A stretch of DNA of 64,000 nucleotides, taken from PALSA-1440 sp050011195 (GTDB taxonomy: Bacteria; Verrucomicrobiota; Verrucomicrobiia; Limisphaerales; UBA8199). The stretch covers positions 39,416 through 103,415 of the forward strand of contig JBEKJO010000001.1 of assembly GCA_050011195.1 (NCBI GenBank). Direction: 5' to 3'. The notes under the pieces were generated by a model, which was not told the DNA's origin, did no database searches, and worked only from the letters and a program-made list of their open reading frames with translations. Position numbers and translations under genes: made by a program. Positions 17,589 through 25,114 of the stretch are shown here, in pieces. The stretch's first letter is position 1. The number at the start of each line of letters is the position of its first letter.

Positions 17589-18890
17589 TCACACCTGAAT
17601 CCGCTCGGTCTTGAGGTAGGGCCGGAGGGCGGGTGGAACCACCAGGCTTCCGTCCGCCTGCTGATACGTTTCGACCAGCGCCACAAAGAGGCGAGCAAGC
17701 GCCGTGCCGCTCCCGTTCAATATGTGCGGGAATCGGTTCTCGCCTGTCTCCGACTTGAAGCGCAGGTTCATCCGGCGCGACTGGAAGTCTTCGCAGTTCG
17801 AGACGCTCGAAACTTCGAGGTAGCTCCCCTGCCCTGGCGCCCAGACTTCCAGGTCGTAGGTCTTCGCGCTGGCGAAGCCCATGTCGCCGGTGCAGAGCAG
17901 GACCACCCGATAGTGCAGGCCCAGCGATTGGAGCACGCGCTCGGCGTGCGCGACCATCTTCTCCTGCTCCGCGTAGCCGTTCTCGGGCTTCACGATCTTG
18001 ATTAGCTCGACCTTGTCGAACTGATGGACGCGGATCATGCCGCGGGTGCCGACGCCCGCCGCGCCGGCCTCGCCGCGGAAACAGGGCGTGTAAGCGCAGT
18101 AGGAAATCGGCAGTTGGCGCTCGGCCAGCAGTTCCTCACGATGGATGTTGGCGACGGGCGTTTCGGCGGTCGGGATGAGATACAATTTGCCCAGCGTGGT
18201 CGAATCCAGCCCTTCCTGCACGGCGTAATACTGGTCGGCGAACTTGGGGAACTGGCCGACGCCTTCGAGGCATTGCGGCCCGACCATGAACGGCGGCGAC
18301 ACCTCGGTGTAGCCGTGCTCGGTCGTGTGCAAATCGAGCATGAACTGAATCAACGCCCGCTCGAGCTTCGCGCCCCAATTCGTGTAGAGCAGGAACCCGC
18401 TGCCGGCGAGTTTGGCCGCCCGTGTGAAATCCACCAACCCGAGCTTCTCGCACAGCTCGACGTGCGACTTGGGCTTGAACGCGAACACTGGTTTCTCGCC
18501 CGACACGCGGACGACCGGATTATCCGCCGCGCTTTTCCCGACCGGCACCGACTCGTGCGGCAAATTGGGCAGCCGCAGCATCAATTGGTTCCGGGCCGAC
18601 TCCGCCTCCGCCGCTTGTTTGTCGAGTTCCGCGATGCGGTCGCCCATCTCACGTGTCTCCAGTTTCTTCACTCCGGCGTCCACGACCCTTTTCTGGCCCA
18701 GCAAAGTACCGATTTCCTTGGAAACGCGGTTGCGCTGGGCCTTGAGGGCCTCGACCTCGGCCAAGAGCTTGCGTCGTTGCTCGTCGCACTTGAGCACCTC
18801 GTCAATGCGGGTCTCATCCCCTGCCCCGCGTGTCGCCAGCCGCAGGCGCACGAAATCCGGGCGTTCGCGAATCAGTTTAATATCGAGCAT
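17589..18890 (-). CDS. serS: Seryl-tRNA synthetase
   Basis: The product has 433 residues. The N-terminal coiled-coil tRNA-binding arm runs from MLDIKLIRERPDFVRLRL to about residue 105. Class II motif 2 is FRGEAGAAGVGTRGMIRVHQ and motif 3 is LNGSGTALARLFVALVET. It charges tRNA-Ser in the cytosol. The ATG at 18890 gives the family N-terminus; earlier in-frame codons are not needed. A decayed copy of its first 55 codons lies 2.1 kb away at 21032-21187 on the same strand. Confidence 0.97.
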   Translation of the reverse strand: MLDIKLIRERPDFVRLRLATRGAGDETRIDEVLKCDEQRRKLLAEVEALKAQRNRVSKEIGTLLGQKRVVDAGVKKLETREMGDRIAELDKQAAEAESARNQLMLRLPNLPHESVPVGKSAADNPVVRVSGEKPVFAFKPKSHVELCEKLGLVDFTRAAKLAGSGFLLYTNWGAKLERALIQFMLDLHTTEHGYTEVSPPFMVGPQCLEGVGQFPKFADQYYAVQEGLDSTTLGKLYLIPTAETPVANIHREELLAERQLPISYCAYTPCFRGEAGAAGVGTRGMIRVHQFDKVELIKIVKPENGYAEQEKMVAHAERVLQSLGLHYRVVLLCTGDMGFASAKTYDLEVWAPGQGSYLEVSSVSNCEDFQSRRMNLRFKSETGENRFPHILNGSGTALARLFVALVETYQQADGSLVVPPALRPYLKTERIQV

Positions 18891-19027
18891 CGTTTCAATC
18901 CGCACCCCTGGATGGGGGTGAGCGCTTTCTATTATAGGCGCGCGCATCTTCGGGGCAAGGCGGAAGGGCGCGCCTGCCCGCTTGTCACGGGCTTGCGCTG
19001 GTGGCACGGCACCGGTATGTTAATCGC

Positions 19028-19213
19028 ATGACTCAAGCGGTTGCCCAGATTCTCAGCGAGGTGGAGCGGCTCTCCCGCGCTGAGCAGAGGGAATTGCGCC
19101 AGCGCCTCTGTGAGCGCGTGCCGATGTCCGAGGATCTGACCGACGAGGACTTTGCGGCGTTGGCCGCGGCTTCCTTCCGCGCACTGGACCAGGAGGAGGC
19201 CGCTGGTGCCTGA
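19028..19213 (+). CDS. Antitoxin-like small protein of a PemK/MazF-type pair
   Basis: The product has 61 residues from the ATG at 19028. It is helical and acidic: MTQAVAQILSEVERLSRAEQ, then ELRQRLCERVPMSEDLTDED. The pattern 'xIxxEVExLSxxEQxELRxRL' resembles short helical antitoxins that precede toxin genes. It ends TGA at 19211-19213, overlapping the toxin start codon at 19206 by 8 nt, so translation is coupled. No DNA-binding motif is obvious in so short a protein. It should bind and neutralise the downstream PemK-like RNase. Confidence 0.75.
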   Translation: MTQAVAQILSEVERLSRAEQRELRQRLCERVPMSEDLTDEDFAALAAASFRALDQEEAAGA

Positions 19214-19523
19214 GCGGGGCGAGGTGTGGCAGGTGGACTTTGGCGTCACACAGAAGGTTCGCCCGGCATTGGTCATCAGCGCGCCCTACGAGGACACGGA
19301 CCGTGCGTTGATCGGGGTCATTCCGCACACGACCGCCGTGCGCGGTTCACAGTTCGAGGTTTCCATTCCCGTCCCCTGGCTTTCCCGAGGCGCGTTCCTG
19401 GTTCAGGGGATGCAGGCCGTTCCTCCCCATTATTTTTTGCGGCGTCTCGGCAAACTCACCGCGGAGCAACTGCAATTGGTGGAACAGGCGCTGCTCCGCT
19501 GGGTGGCGATCGCCCCCAAGTAG
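19206..19523 (+). CDS. PemK/MazF-family endoribonuclease toxin
   Basis: The product has 105 residues from the GTG at 19206. The start PERGEVWQVDFGVTQKVRPALVIS is the MazF/PemK signature (RGEVWxVDF...RPALV), followed by IGVIPHTTAVRGSQFEV and the LVQGMQAVPPHYFLRRLG block. Members cut mRNA at short sequence motifs and arrest growth. An upstream ATG at 19152 exists, but the conserved start lies after it and the GTG overlaps the antitoxin stop, as is usual for these operons. No mobile-element gene adjoins it, although the next 2.4 kb is repeat-rich accessory DNA. Confidence 0.88.
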   Translation: MPERGEVWQVDFGVTQKVRPALVISAPYEDTDRALIGVIPHTTAVRGSQFEVSIPVPWLSRGAFLVQGMQAVPPHYFLRRLGKLTAEQLQLVEQALLRWVAIAPK

Positions 19524-19869
19524 TGCCGGTGCCCAAGCCGGCGAATGCCGCACCCCGCCTCGCGGCAAGACGGAAGGGCATTGCAGAACCACGAAATACA
19601 CGAAACACACGAAACACCGGCCGAACCGCGGGTAAAAGTGCGGACAAAAGTTGTAATCCTGCATTGACGCGTTTGGATTCCCTCCCTAAGCTTCAAGCGA
19701 GTGAAAATGAAACCCGGAATGAATTCCACGGTTGCCGGTTATAGTCCGGTTTCCACGGGGTTTTTCCGGTGTAAATAGTAGTTTGGCCCTTGACTGCCTG
19801 TTCCAAAAATGTCGAGGATTTGTAGTGGAGACGAAGCGCACCACGCCATAGTTTACGTGAATTACTTGC
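19524..19869. other. 346-bp intergenic stretch with a 9-bp repeat (19591-19617)
   Basis: There is no convincing gene. Three nonamers (ACGAAATAC, then ACGAAACAC twice) lie at 19591-19617. The same motif recurs as an inverted pair at 57473-57538. The A+T content rises towards 19870, where the next gene begins. Confidence 0.6.
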
Positions 19870-20907
19870 ATGAACCAAAATCGATACAGAAGCTTCTTCC
19901 ACGACGTCTCGGAGATCGTCACTCTTTACGTGGGGCTGTTGGCCCTGATAGGGCTTCTTGCTTCGGTTGGATTTTTTAAGCTCCGCGTTGAGCCAACCCT
20001 AAAAATGTTAGACCCTGTGTACATCTTCGACATGCCGCAGCTCATCAGAGCCTTCAACAGCTACGCGCAAGGCTCACCATTGCCGCAGGAGTGGCGCGCG
20101 GTATCAAACGGATTTGCAGTGTTCCGTAAGCCGTATGGCAAGGACTTGGCTGGCGGAAGGCTCGTCTCGTCTGCGATGGTACCATTTCAAGACGTAACTG
20201 GCCCCGGACCAACCAACTTTCCAAGCTGGGCTCACCCATCCGACCCGCAAACCCTTTTTTACCACTTAGGTTTGACGAACGCTCCTGCTACGTATAGCGC
20301 AACCCATCCAAACTTTTCGGTACGGCGCACCGATGATGAGAAGCGATACGGAGTAGACATGGGGATCATCATGGACTACGTCCGCCTGGCTGTCGCAAAA
20401 GGCGGCACGCCGCCGGATCATGTCAATGAGAATCCACTCGACAGATTGCAGGCAGTTGTTCCTCACAAAGACGCTCCCCAGGTGGGAGATATGTTCCAGA
20501 TGGACCCCATAAGCGAAGCGACTCTACCTTACTCCATCGCCTCGATCGGAAACCTCTCCTCAGAACCCATCGAGAATGTCAGAGTGAGCGTTGCCAGTTC
20601 CATTTGGTCTGCCCCGGTCGAACTGGTCGGCTGGAGCGATTTACCACAACTTGCGGACGCCACACAGAAGGGCCACAATCATCATATAACAATCGAGCGG
20701 CTGGAACCGGGACAGAGCATCGAAATCGTCTTTCGTGGGCATAAGCTGCTGCGCGCGAACGAAGTGTCCGTTGTCTGCTCCTGGATTTTTGATAAGACAA
20801 AAATCGCAGTGTTGATGGCCCTTATACTCGTCTTGACCATTGCGGTCTATTACGGAGACATTCTTTCTCTGAAGTTTTCCCGCTTAGTGGGTTCTCGAAA
20901 GGACTAG
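19870..20907 (+). CDS. Unknown membrane-anchored protein (345 aa)
   Basis: I do not recognise the family. Hydrophobic helices lie at about 15-37 (VTLYVGLLALIGLLASVGFF) and about 312-332 (IAVLMALILVLTIAVYYGDI), with a soluble stretch of about 275 residues between them, so both ends are membrane-anchored. The C-terminal part of the soluble region (IGNLSSEPIENVRVSVAS, later IERLEPGQSIEIVFRG) reads like a beta-sandwich as in fibronectin/DUF11-type domains. Base composition is visibly less GC-rich than its neighbours. It sits alone next to a toxin-antitoxin pair and repeat arrays, so acquisition by transfer is plausible. Confidence 0.7.
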   Translation: MNQNRYRSFFHDVSEIVTLYVGLLALIGLLASVGFFKLRVEPTLKMLDPVYIFDMPQLIRAFNSYAQGSPLPQEWRAVSNGFAVFRKPYGKDLAGGRLVSSAMVPFQDVTGPGPTNFPSWAHPSDPQTLFYHLGLTNAPATYSATHPNFSVRRTDDEKRYGVDMGIIMDYVRLAVAKGGTPPDHVNENPLDRLQAVVPHKDAPQVGDMFQMDPISEATLPYSIASIGNLSSEPIENVRVSVASSIWSAPVELVGWSDLPQLADATQKGHNHHITIERLEPGQSIEIVFRGHKLLRANEVSVVCSWIFDKTKIAVLMALILVLTIAVYYGDILSLKFSRLVGSRKD

Positions 20908-21031
20908 AAGTTGTCTGGACATCTGAACTATCGCGCTGCACTGGATGCTGGGTGTCCATCCCTGATTGCGGTCGGGAGCCTTTGGCTCAGCGCGAGCGAA
21001 CGCCTGCCTTGGCTTCGAGATCGTCATGGGC

Positions 21032-21187
21032 AACCGCCGATTCAACGCGCTTAAGGGCTTCGACCTCGGTCAAGGGCTTGGGTTGTTGCTCGGCGAACTT
21101 CTGCAGTTCGTCGAGGCAGGCCCCATCCCCTACCCTGCGCGTCGGTTGACGGTGGCGCACAGAATCCGGCTTTTCGCGAGTCAGATT
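21032..21187 (-). pseudogene. Decayed fragment of serS (5' end)
   Basis: On the minus strand this reads NLTREKPDSVRHRQPTRRVG, then DELQKFAEQQPKPLTEVEAL, which aligns with intact SerS residues from about 5 to 55 (IKLIRERPDFVRLRLATRGA, then DEVLKCDEQRRKLLAEVEAL). Nucleotide similarity is also clear along the whole stretch. There is no start codon, catalytic domain or continuing similarity beyond the fragment. It lies in the same orientation as serS, 2.1 kb away, as expected from partial duplication followed by decay. Confidence 0.75.
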
Positions 21188-21361
21188 TGCGGATGGCGAG
21201 TGCGGGGGCCGTAAGCCGGTTTGGAAACCGGCGCTCCGGCCCGCGGGTGTGAAATATACGGGTTGGGTCGTCGGCGGGCAGGCGGAGGGGGCGGAGGAAC
21301 GCGGTGGTGGCTCCAGGGCGGCACCGGAGCAATCCCGGAGCCCCTCTGTAGCCATACCGTC

Positions 21362-21534
21362 GTTTCAGGCATCTTTGAGGCACGTTTCAAGCTTGTTTCA
21401 GGCATGTTTGACGCATGTTTCAAGCTTGTTTCAGGCATGTTTGACGCATGTTTCAAGCTTGTTTCAGGCATGTTTGAGGCATGTCTCAGGCATGCTTCAG
21501 GCACGTTTGAGGCATGTTCCAGGGATGTTTGAGG
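21362..21534. repeat. 11-bp tandem repeat, 16 units, with 33-bp higher-order period
   Basis: Sixteen consecutive 11-mers with consensus GTTTSARGCAT run from 21362. Units 3-11 are arranged as three near-identical triplets (GTTTCAAGCTT, GTTTCAGGCAT, GTTTGACGCAT), giving a 33-bp super-period. Later units diverge (GTCTCAGGCAT, GCTTCAGGCAC, GTTCCAGGGAT). Because 33 is a multiple of three, no stop arises in some frames on either strand. The resulting peptides are pure repeats with no ribosome-binding site, so I do not call a gene. Confidence 0.95.
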
Positions 21535-21729
21535 TTTCCCCCAATCCTTTCTGCCTCAATGTCCCCAAGCCAAGCACCCGACGGTCGCGGGGACGCTCCC
21601 CCTGGCGTTCGGTCCCCGGGCCGGGCACCGGTAGCGTCCAGCCATCGAGCGGCGGGGGCGCTCCCGAATTGTCCGCGCATACTGTACAGATTCCGAGAGA
21701 TTTGTCAAGGAGTAAGTTGAGCGAAGGAA

Positions 21730-21757
21730 GAATGCAGAATGCAGAATGCAGAAAGTA
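21730..21757. repeat. 7-bp tandem array GAATGCA x3
   Basis: GAATGCA occurs at 21730, 21737 and 21744, followed by the variant GAAAGTA. It lies in the gene-free strip between the 11-bp repeat and the second Gfo/Idh gene. Confidence 0.85.
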
Positions 21758-21816
21758 AAGGCGACAAGGGCGCCTGGAACGACCCGGGGGCGATGATCGT
21801 GCCGTGAGTGAGGGAT

Positions 21817-21948
21817 AAATCCGAAAACCGAAATCCGAAATCCGAAGGAAACCCGAAGTCCGAAATCCGAAATCAAGACCGTCTCGGGATTGCAATGGCC
21901 CGTCAGAAGCGGTCGGTTTCGGATTTCGGCATTCGGGCTTCGGATTTC
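21817..21948. repeat. Two opposed 7-bp arrays forming a large inverted repeat
   Basis: Left arm: AAATCCG-type heptamers at 21817-21876 (AAATCCG, AAAACCG, AAATCCG, AAATCCG and, after an interruption, AAGTCCG, AAATCCG). Right arm: the reverse-complement heptamers CGGTTTC, GGATTTC, GGCATTC, GGGCTTC, GGATTTC at 21914-21948. The transcript could fold into a long imperfect hairpin. The right arm ends 60 bp before the Gfo/Idh start at 22008. Confidence 0.8.
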
Positions 21949-22007
21949 CGCAGCACCCCTCATTTTCTTCTCGCCTTGCGGGGCGGGTTGTGGCGTCATA
22001 CAGGGCC

Positions 22008-23408
22008 ATGAACAAATCTGCTCTCGATTCAGGAATCAGCCGACGCCATTTTCTCGCCACCGCCGGGTTGGCGTTGGCCGCTCCAACCATCATCCCCGCC
22101 AGCGCTTTGGGCCGGGAAGACAAGCCCGCGCCCTCGGAGCGCATCACGTTGGGGGTGGTCGGCTGGGGCATGCAAGGCCCCGGGAACACGGAGGCGTTTC
22201 TGGGGATGAAGGATTGCCAGGTGGTCGCCGCCTGCGATTTGGACCAGCACCACCTCCAGCAGGCGCTGGACAAGATCAACGGCCATTACGAGAACCGGGA
22301 CTGCAAGTCCTGCCACGATTACCGGGAGATAATGGCGCGCAAGGACATTGATGCCGTGATGCTGGCGGTGCCGGATCATTGGCATGAGCTGACCGCCGTC
22401 GAGGCGGCCAGGAACAAGAAGGACATTTACGCCGAGAAACCGCTCGCCCGCACGATTGCCGAACAGCAGGCCATCGTCAAAGCCGTCCAGAAGAACAAGC
22501 GCATCTGGCAGACCGGGTCGTGGCAGCGGTCGGAGGGGTCGTTCCGCAAGGCGGCGGAGATTGTGCGCAACGGGCTGATCGGGAAAGTCACGCGCGTTGA
22601 GGTGGGTTTGCCGGGCTACCACCATGACTTCGCCGGGACCGCCCCTGCCCTGCTGGCGAAGTTGCCGAATTCGCCAAAGAATTCCGAGTATCTGGCCAAG
22701 GTCGTGCCCGGCAGCCCGGAATGGAAGATAGCAGTTACGCCTCCCGCGCCTGAGCTGGATTACGAGATGTGGCTTGGTCCTTCGCAAAAGGAGCCTTACA
22801 TCCAGGCCCGGGTGCACATGAACTGGCGTTGGAATTACAACACCGGCGGCGGCCAGTTGCTGGACTGGATTGGCCATCACGGCGACATCGCCCACTGGGG
22901 GCTGGGATTCGACAACGCCGGCCCGTCGGAGATCGAAGGGCAGGGCGAGTTTCCGCCCGCCGATGCCGTGTGGAACACCTGCACCAAGTACCGCATCACC
23001 CTGAAGTACCCCGAGGACATCACCATGATCATCGCGGGCGGACATGGGGACATTCGCAGCGGCACGAAATGGATCGGCACCGAGGGCTGGGTGTGGGTGG
23101 ACCGGGGCGGGTATGATGCCTCGAATATTGACTGGTTTGCGCAAATCCCCGCCGACAAGTACAAGGTGAAGCTTTACAGATCGCCGGGCCACCAGCGCGA
23201 CTTCCTCGACTGTGTGAAGTCCCGCCAGCCGACGATTACGCCGGTGGAGACGGCGCACCATTCGGCGATTCCCGGGCACCTCGGCCTCATCTCGATGCTG
23301 GTCGGGCGGAAGATCAAATGGGACGCGACCAAGGAAGTCATTGTGGGCGATGCCGACGCGAGCAAACTGCTGACGCGCCCATACCGCGCGCCGTGGAAGC
23401 TGGCGTGA
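22008..23408 (+). CDS. Gfo/Idh/MocA-family oxidoreductase with Tat signal
   Basis: The product has 466 residues from the ATG at 22008. The Tat motif SRRHFLATAGLALAAPTIIP is at about 10-30, and the NAD(P) site ITLGVVGWGMQGPG is at about 46-59. VPDHWHELTAVEAARNKKD and IYAEKPLARTI hold the EKP catalytic-site motif. GGQLLDWIGHHGDIAHWGLG is typical of the C-terminal alpha/beta domain. It is likely a periplasmic dehydrogenase or oxidoreductase of sugars or sugar derivatives. It is paralogous to the protein at 8981-10327 but clearly diverged. The short 5' spacer holds the opposed heptamer arrays. Confidence 0.9.
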   Translation: MNKSALDSGISRRHFLATAGLALAAPTIIPASALGREDKPAPSERITLGVVGWGMQGPGNTEAFLGMKDCQVVAACDLDQHHLQQALDKINGHYENRDCKSCHDYREIMARKDIDAVMLAVPDHWHELTAVEAARNKKDIYAEKPLARTIAEQQAIVKAVQKNKRIWQTGSWQRSEGSFRKAAEIVRNGLIGKVTRVEVGLPGYHHDFAGTAPALLAKLPNSPKNSEYLAKVVPGSPEWKIAVTPPAPELDYEMWLGPSQKEPYIQARVHMNWRWNYNTGGGQLLDWIGHHGDIAHWGLGFDNAGPSEIEGQGEFPPADAVWNTCTKYRITLKYPEDITMIIAGGHGDIRSGTKWIGTEGWVWVDRGGYDASNIDWFAQIPADKYKVKLYRSPGHQRDFLDCVKSRQPTITPVETAHHSAIPGHLGLISMLVGRKIKWDATKEVIVGDADASKLLTRPYRAPWKLA

Positions 23409-23503
23409 TCGGCGGAGCAAACTTTGCTCTTTACATTTGGCCCCAGAGCCGATGCTATAAGCGAAAATTGGATTCGACAGACCAAACTCAACCAAATTCG
23501 ACT

Positions 23504-25114
23504 ATGAAAAGACTCTACTCGCTCAGTTCTGCGCTCGCGCTCGCCCTGTTCACCCTCCTCGCCGTCACGGGTTGCAAGAAGGAGGAAGCGCCGCCGGGCA
23601 AACCCGAGAAGGCCGCGCCGGCTGTGGCTGTGTCCGCCGAACGAACCAGCTTCGCGCAGGTCACCTCGAAGCTCGACCCGGGCGGCAGCCTTTACGTGTA
23701 CCTCAGCACCGAGCAATGCCTGGAAGGCCTGTCCGGCAAGGTTTCCGCCTGGCGGGGAGTGCTGGCCGCCATTCCCGACCTCAAGTCTGAGAACCGCGAG
23801 AACCTCGGCAAGGCGTTCGACATCGTGACGAACCTGATCCAAAAGAGCGGCATCGAAGACATCAGCGGGTTCGGCATGAGCGCGATTGCGCGGGAGACCA
23901 ACTTCTACCACTCGAAAATGCTTCTGCATCATTACCCGGGCAAGGGATCGGGCTTTCTGTGGACCATGTTCGGCCAAAAGCCCCATGCGCTCGAGGGCCT
24001 GAGCCTGCTGCCCGCCAGCACGGCCCTGGCGACATTCACCGATCTCGATGTCCCGCTGCTCTGGTCGGTCATCGAGAAGCAGGTGGCCGAGTCCGGCTTC
24101 CCGCAGGCCGAAGAATTGCTCAACAAGCTGCCCGATAACTTCGAGAAGGCCACCGGCCTCAAGTGGGATCAGGTCCTCGCCTCGCTCGGGGGCGAGTTCG
24201 GCTTTGCGGTCACCCTCGATGACACGAAGATGATCCCCATTCCCCTGCCGTCGGGCGGTGACCCGCTCCAAATCCCCGAGCCGGCGTTGCTGCTGGTGGC
24301 GAAAGTCAAAGACGACACCATTTTCAACCGCATTGAGCAAGCGCTCCAACAGAACGGCGGGCAACAGATCGTCAAGGCCGACAAACCGGGGCTGAAAATG
24401 CGCACCTGGCCTTTGACGCTGCCGTTGCCCATTCAACTGCGCCCCACCGTCGCTGCCGCCGACGGATACCTGTTCATCGCCACCACTGACGCCGTCATCC
24501 AGGAAGTGCTCGCGGTCAAAGCCGGCCAGCACGCCGGGCTGAAATCAACGCAGGAATTCCAGCGCTTGTCCAAAGATGTGCCGGTCCAAGGCAACAGTTT
24601 CAGTTTCGTGAGCCAGCGCTTCGGCCAGACCGTGATGAGAATCCAGCAGCAGGCCGCGCAGATGACGGCGAACGCGCAGGGGTCCCAAACGGCATGGCTG
24701 CAATCTTTCCTCGGCTCGGGCAAAGGGACCGTCTCCTACACGGTGGCGGCGAACACCGACGAAGGGTGGCTGGCCGTCGCCAACGGCAATCAACATCCGG
24801 CGAAGCTGCTGGCCGTTTCCGCGGTCGTTCCGATAGGCATGCTGTCGGCGATTGCGATTCCCAACTTCGTCAAGGCGCGTCAGACCTCGCAAAAGAACGC
24901 CTGCATCTTCAACCTTCGCCAGATTGACAGTGCCAAACAGCAGTGGGCCTTGGACAACAAGAAGACGGACGCCGACACACCCACGCCCGAGGACCTGAAA
25001 CCCTATCTCAACAAGAAACAATTCCCCGTCTGCCCTGCCGGCGGCACCTACAGCATCAACCCCGTCTCCAGCCGGCCCGAATGCAGCCACGCGGGGCACA
25101 GATTGTCGGATTAG
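23504..25114 (+). CDS. Lipoprotein with DUF3352-like body and C-terminal pilin-like segment
   Basis: The product has 536 residues. The signal and lipobox LLAVTGC give a lipid-anchored Cys near residue 24. The body, about 30-440, has a repeated alpha/beta look seen in DUF3352-type surface proteins (LLPASTALATFTDLDVPLLW, later DGYLFIATTDAVIQEVL). Residues about 440-536 read VVPIGMLSAIAIPNFVKARQ, then CIFNLRQIDSAKQQWAL and FPVCPAGGTYSIN. This matches the helix and head of minor pilins/GspG-like proteins but lacks the G-FTLIEL cleavage site. Its TAG stop overlaps the stop of the opposite GH38 gene within the four bases at 25111-25114. The function is unknown. Confidence 0.8.
   Translation: MKRLYSLSSALALALFTLLAVTGCKKEEAPPGKPEKAAPAVAVSAERTSFAQVTSKLDPGGSLYVYLSTEQCLEGLSGKVSAWRGVLAAIPDLKSENRENLGKAFDIVTNLIQKSGIEDISGFGMSAIARETNFYHSKMLLHHYPGKGSGFLWTMFGQKPHALEGLSLLPASTALATFTDLDVPLLWSVIEKQVAESGFPQAEELLNKLPDNFEKATGLKWDQVLASLGGEFGFAVTLDDTKMIPIPLPSGGDPLQIPEPALLLVAKVKDDTIFNRIEQALQQNGGQQIVKADKPGLKMRTWPLTLPLPIQLRPTVAAADGYLFIATTDAVIQEVLAVKAGQHAGLKSTQEFQRLSKDVPVQGNSFSFVSQRFGQTVMRIQQQAAQMTANAQGSQTAWLQSFLGSGKGTVSYTVAANTDEGWLAVANGNQHPAKLLAVSAVVPIGMLSAIAIPNFVKARQTSQKNACIFNLRQIDSAKQQWALDNKKTDADTPTPEDLKPYLNKKQFPVCPAGGTYSINPVSSRPECSHAGHRLSD

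Noticed and set aside
21181..21532. Repeat-peptide open frames on both strands through the 11-bp array
   Set aside because: The frames stay open only because 33 is a multiple of 3; there is no ribosome-binding site, no export signal and no non-repetitive core.
21362..21534. CRISPR array
   Set aside because: Units are contiguous 11-mers without spacers, and no cas gene is in the window.
22029..23495. 488-codon minus-strand frame
   Set aside because: Shadow of the Gfo/Idh gene; the composition is atypical and the plus frame has the Tat and NAD motifs.
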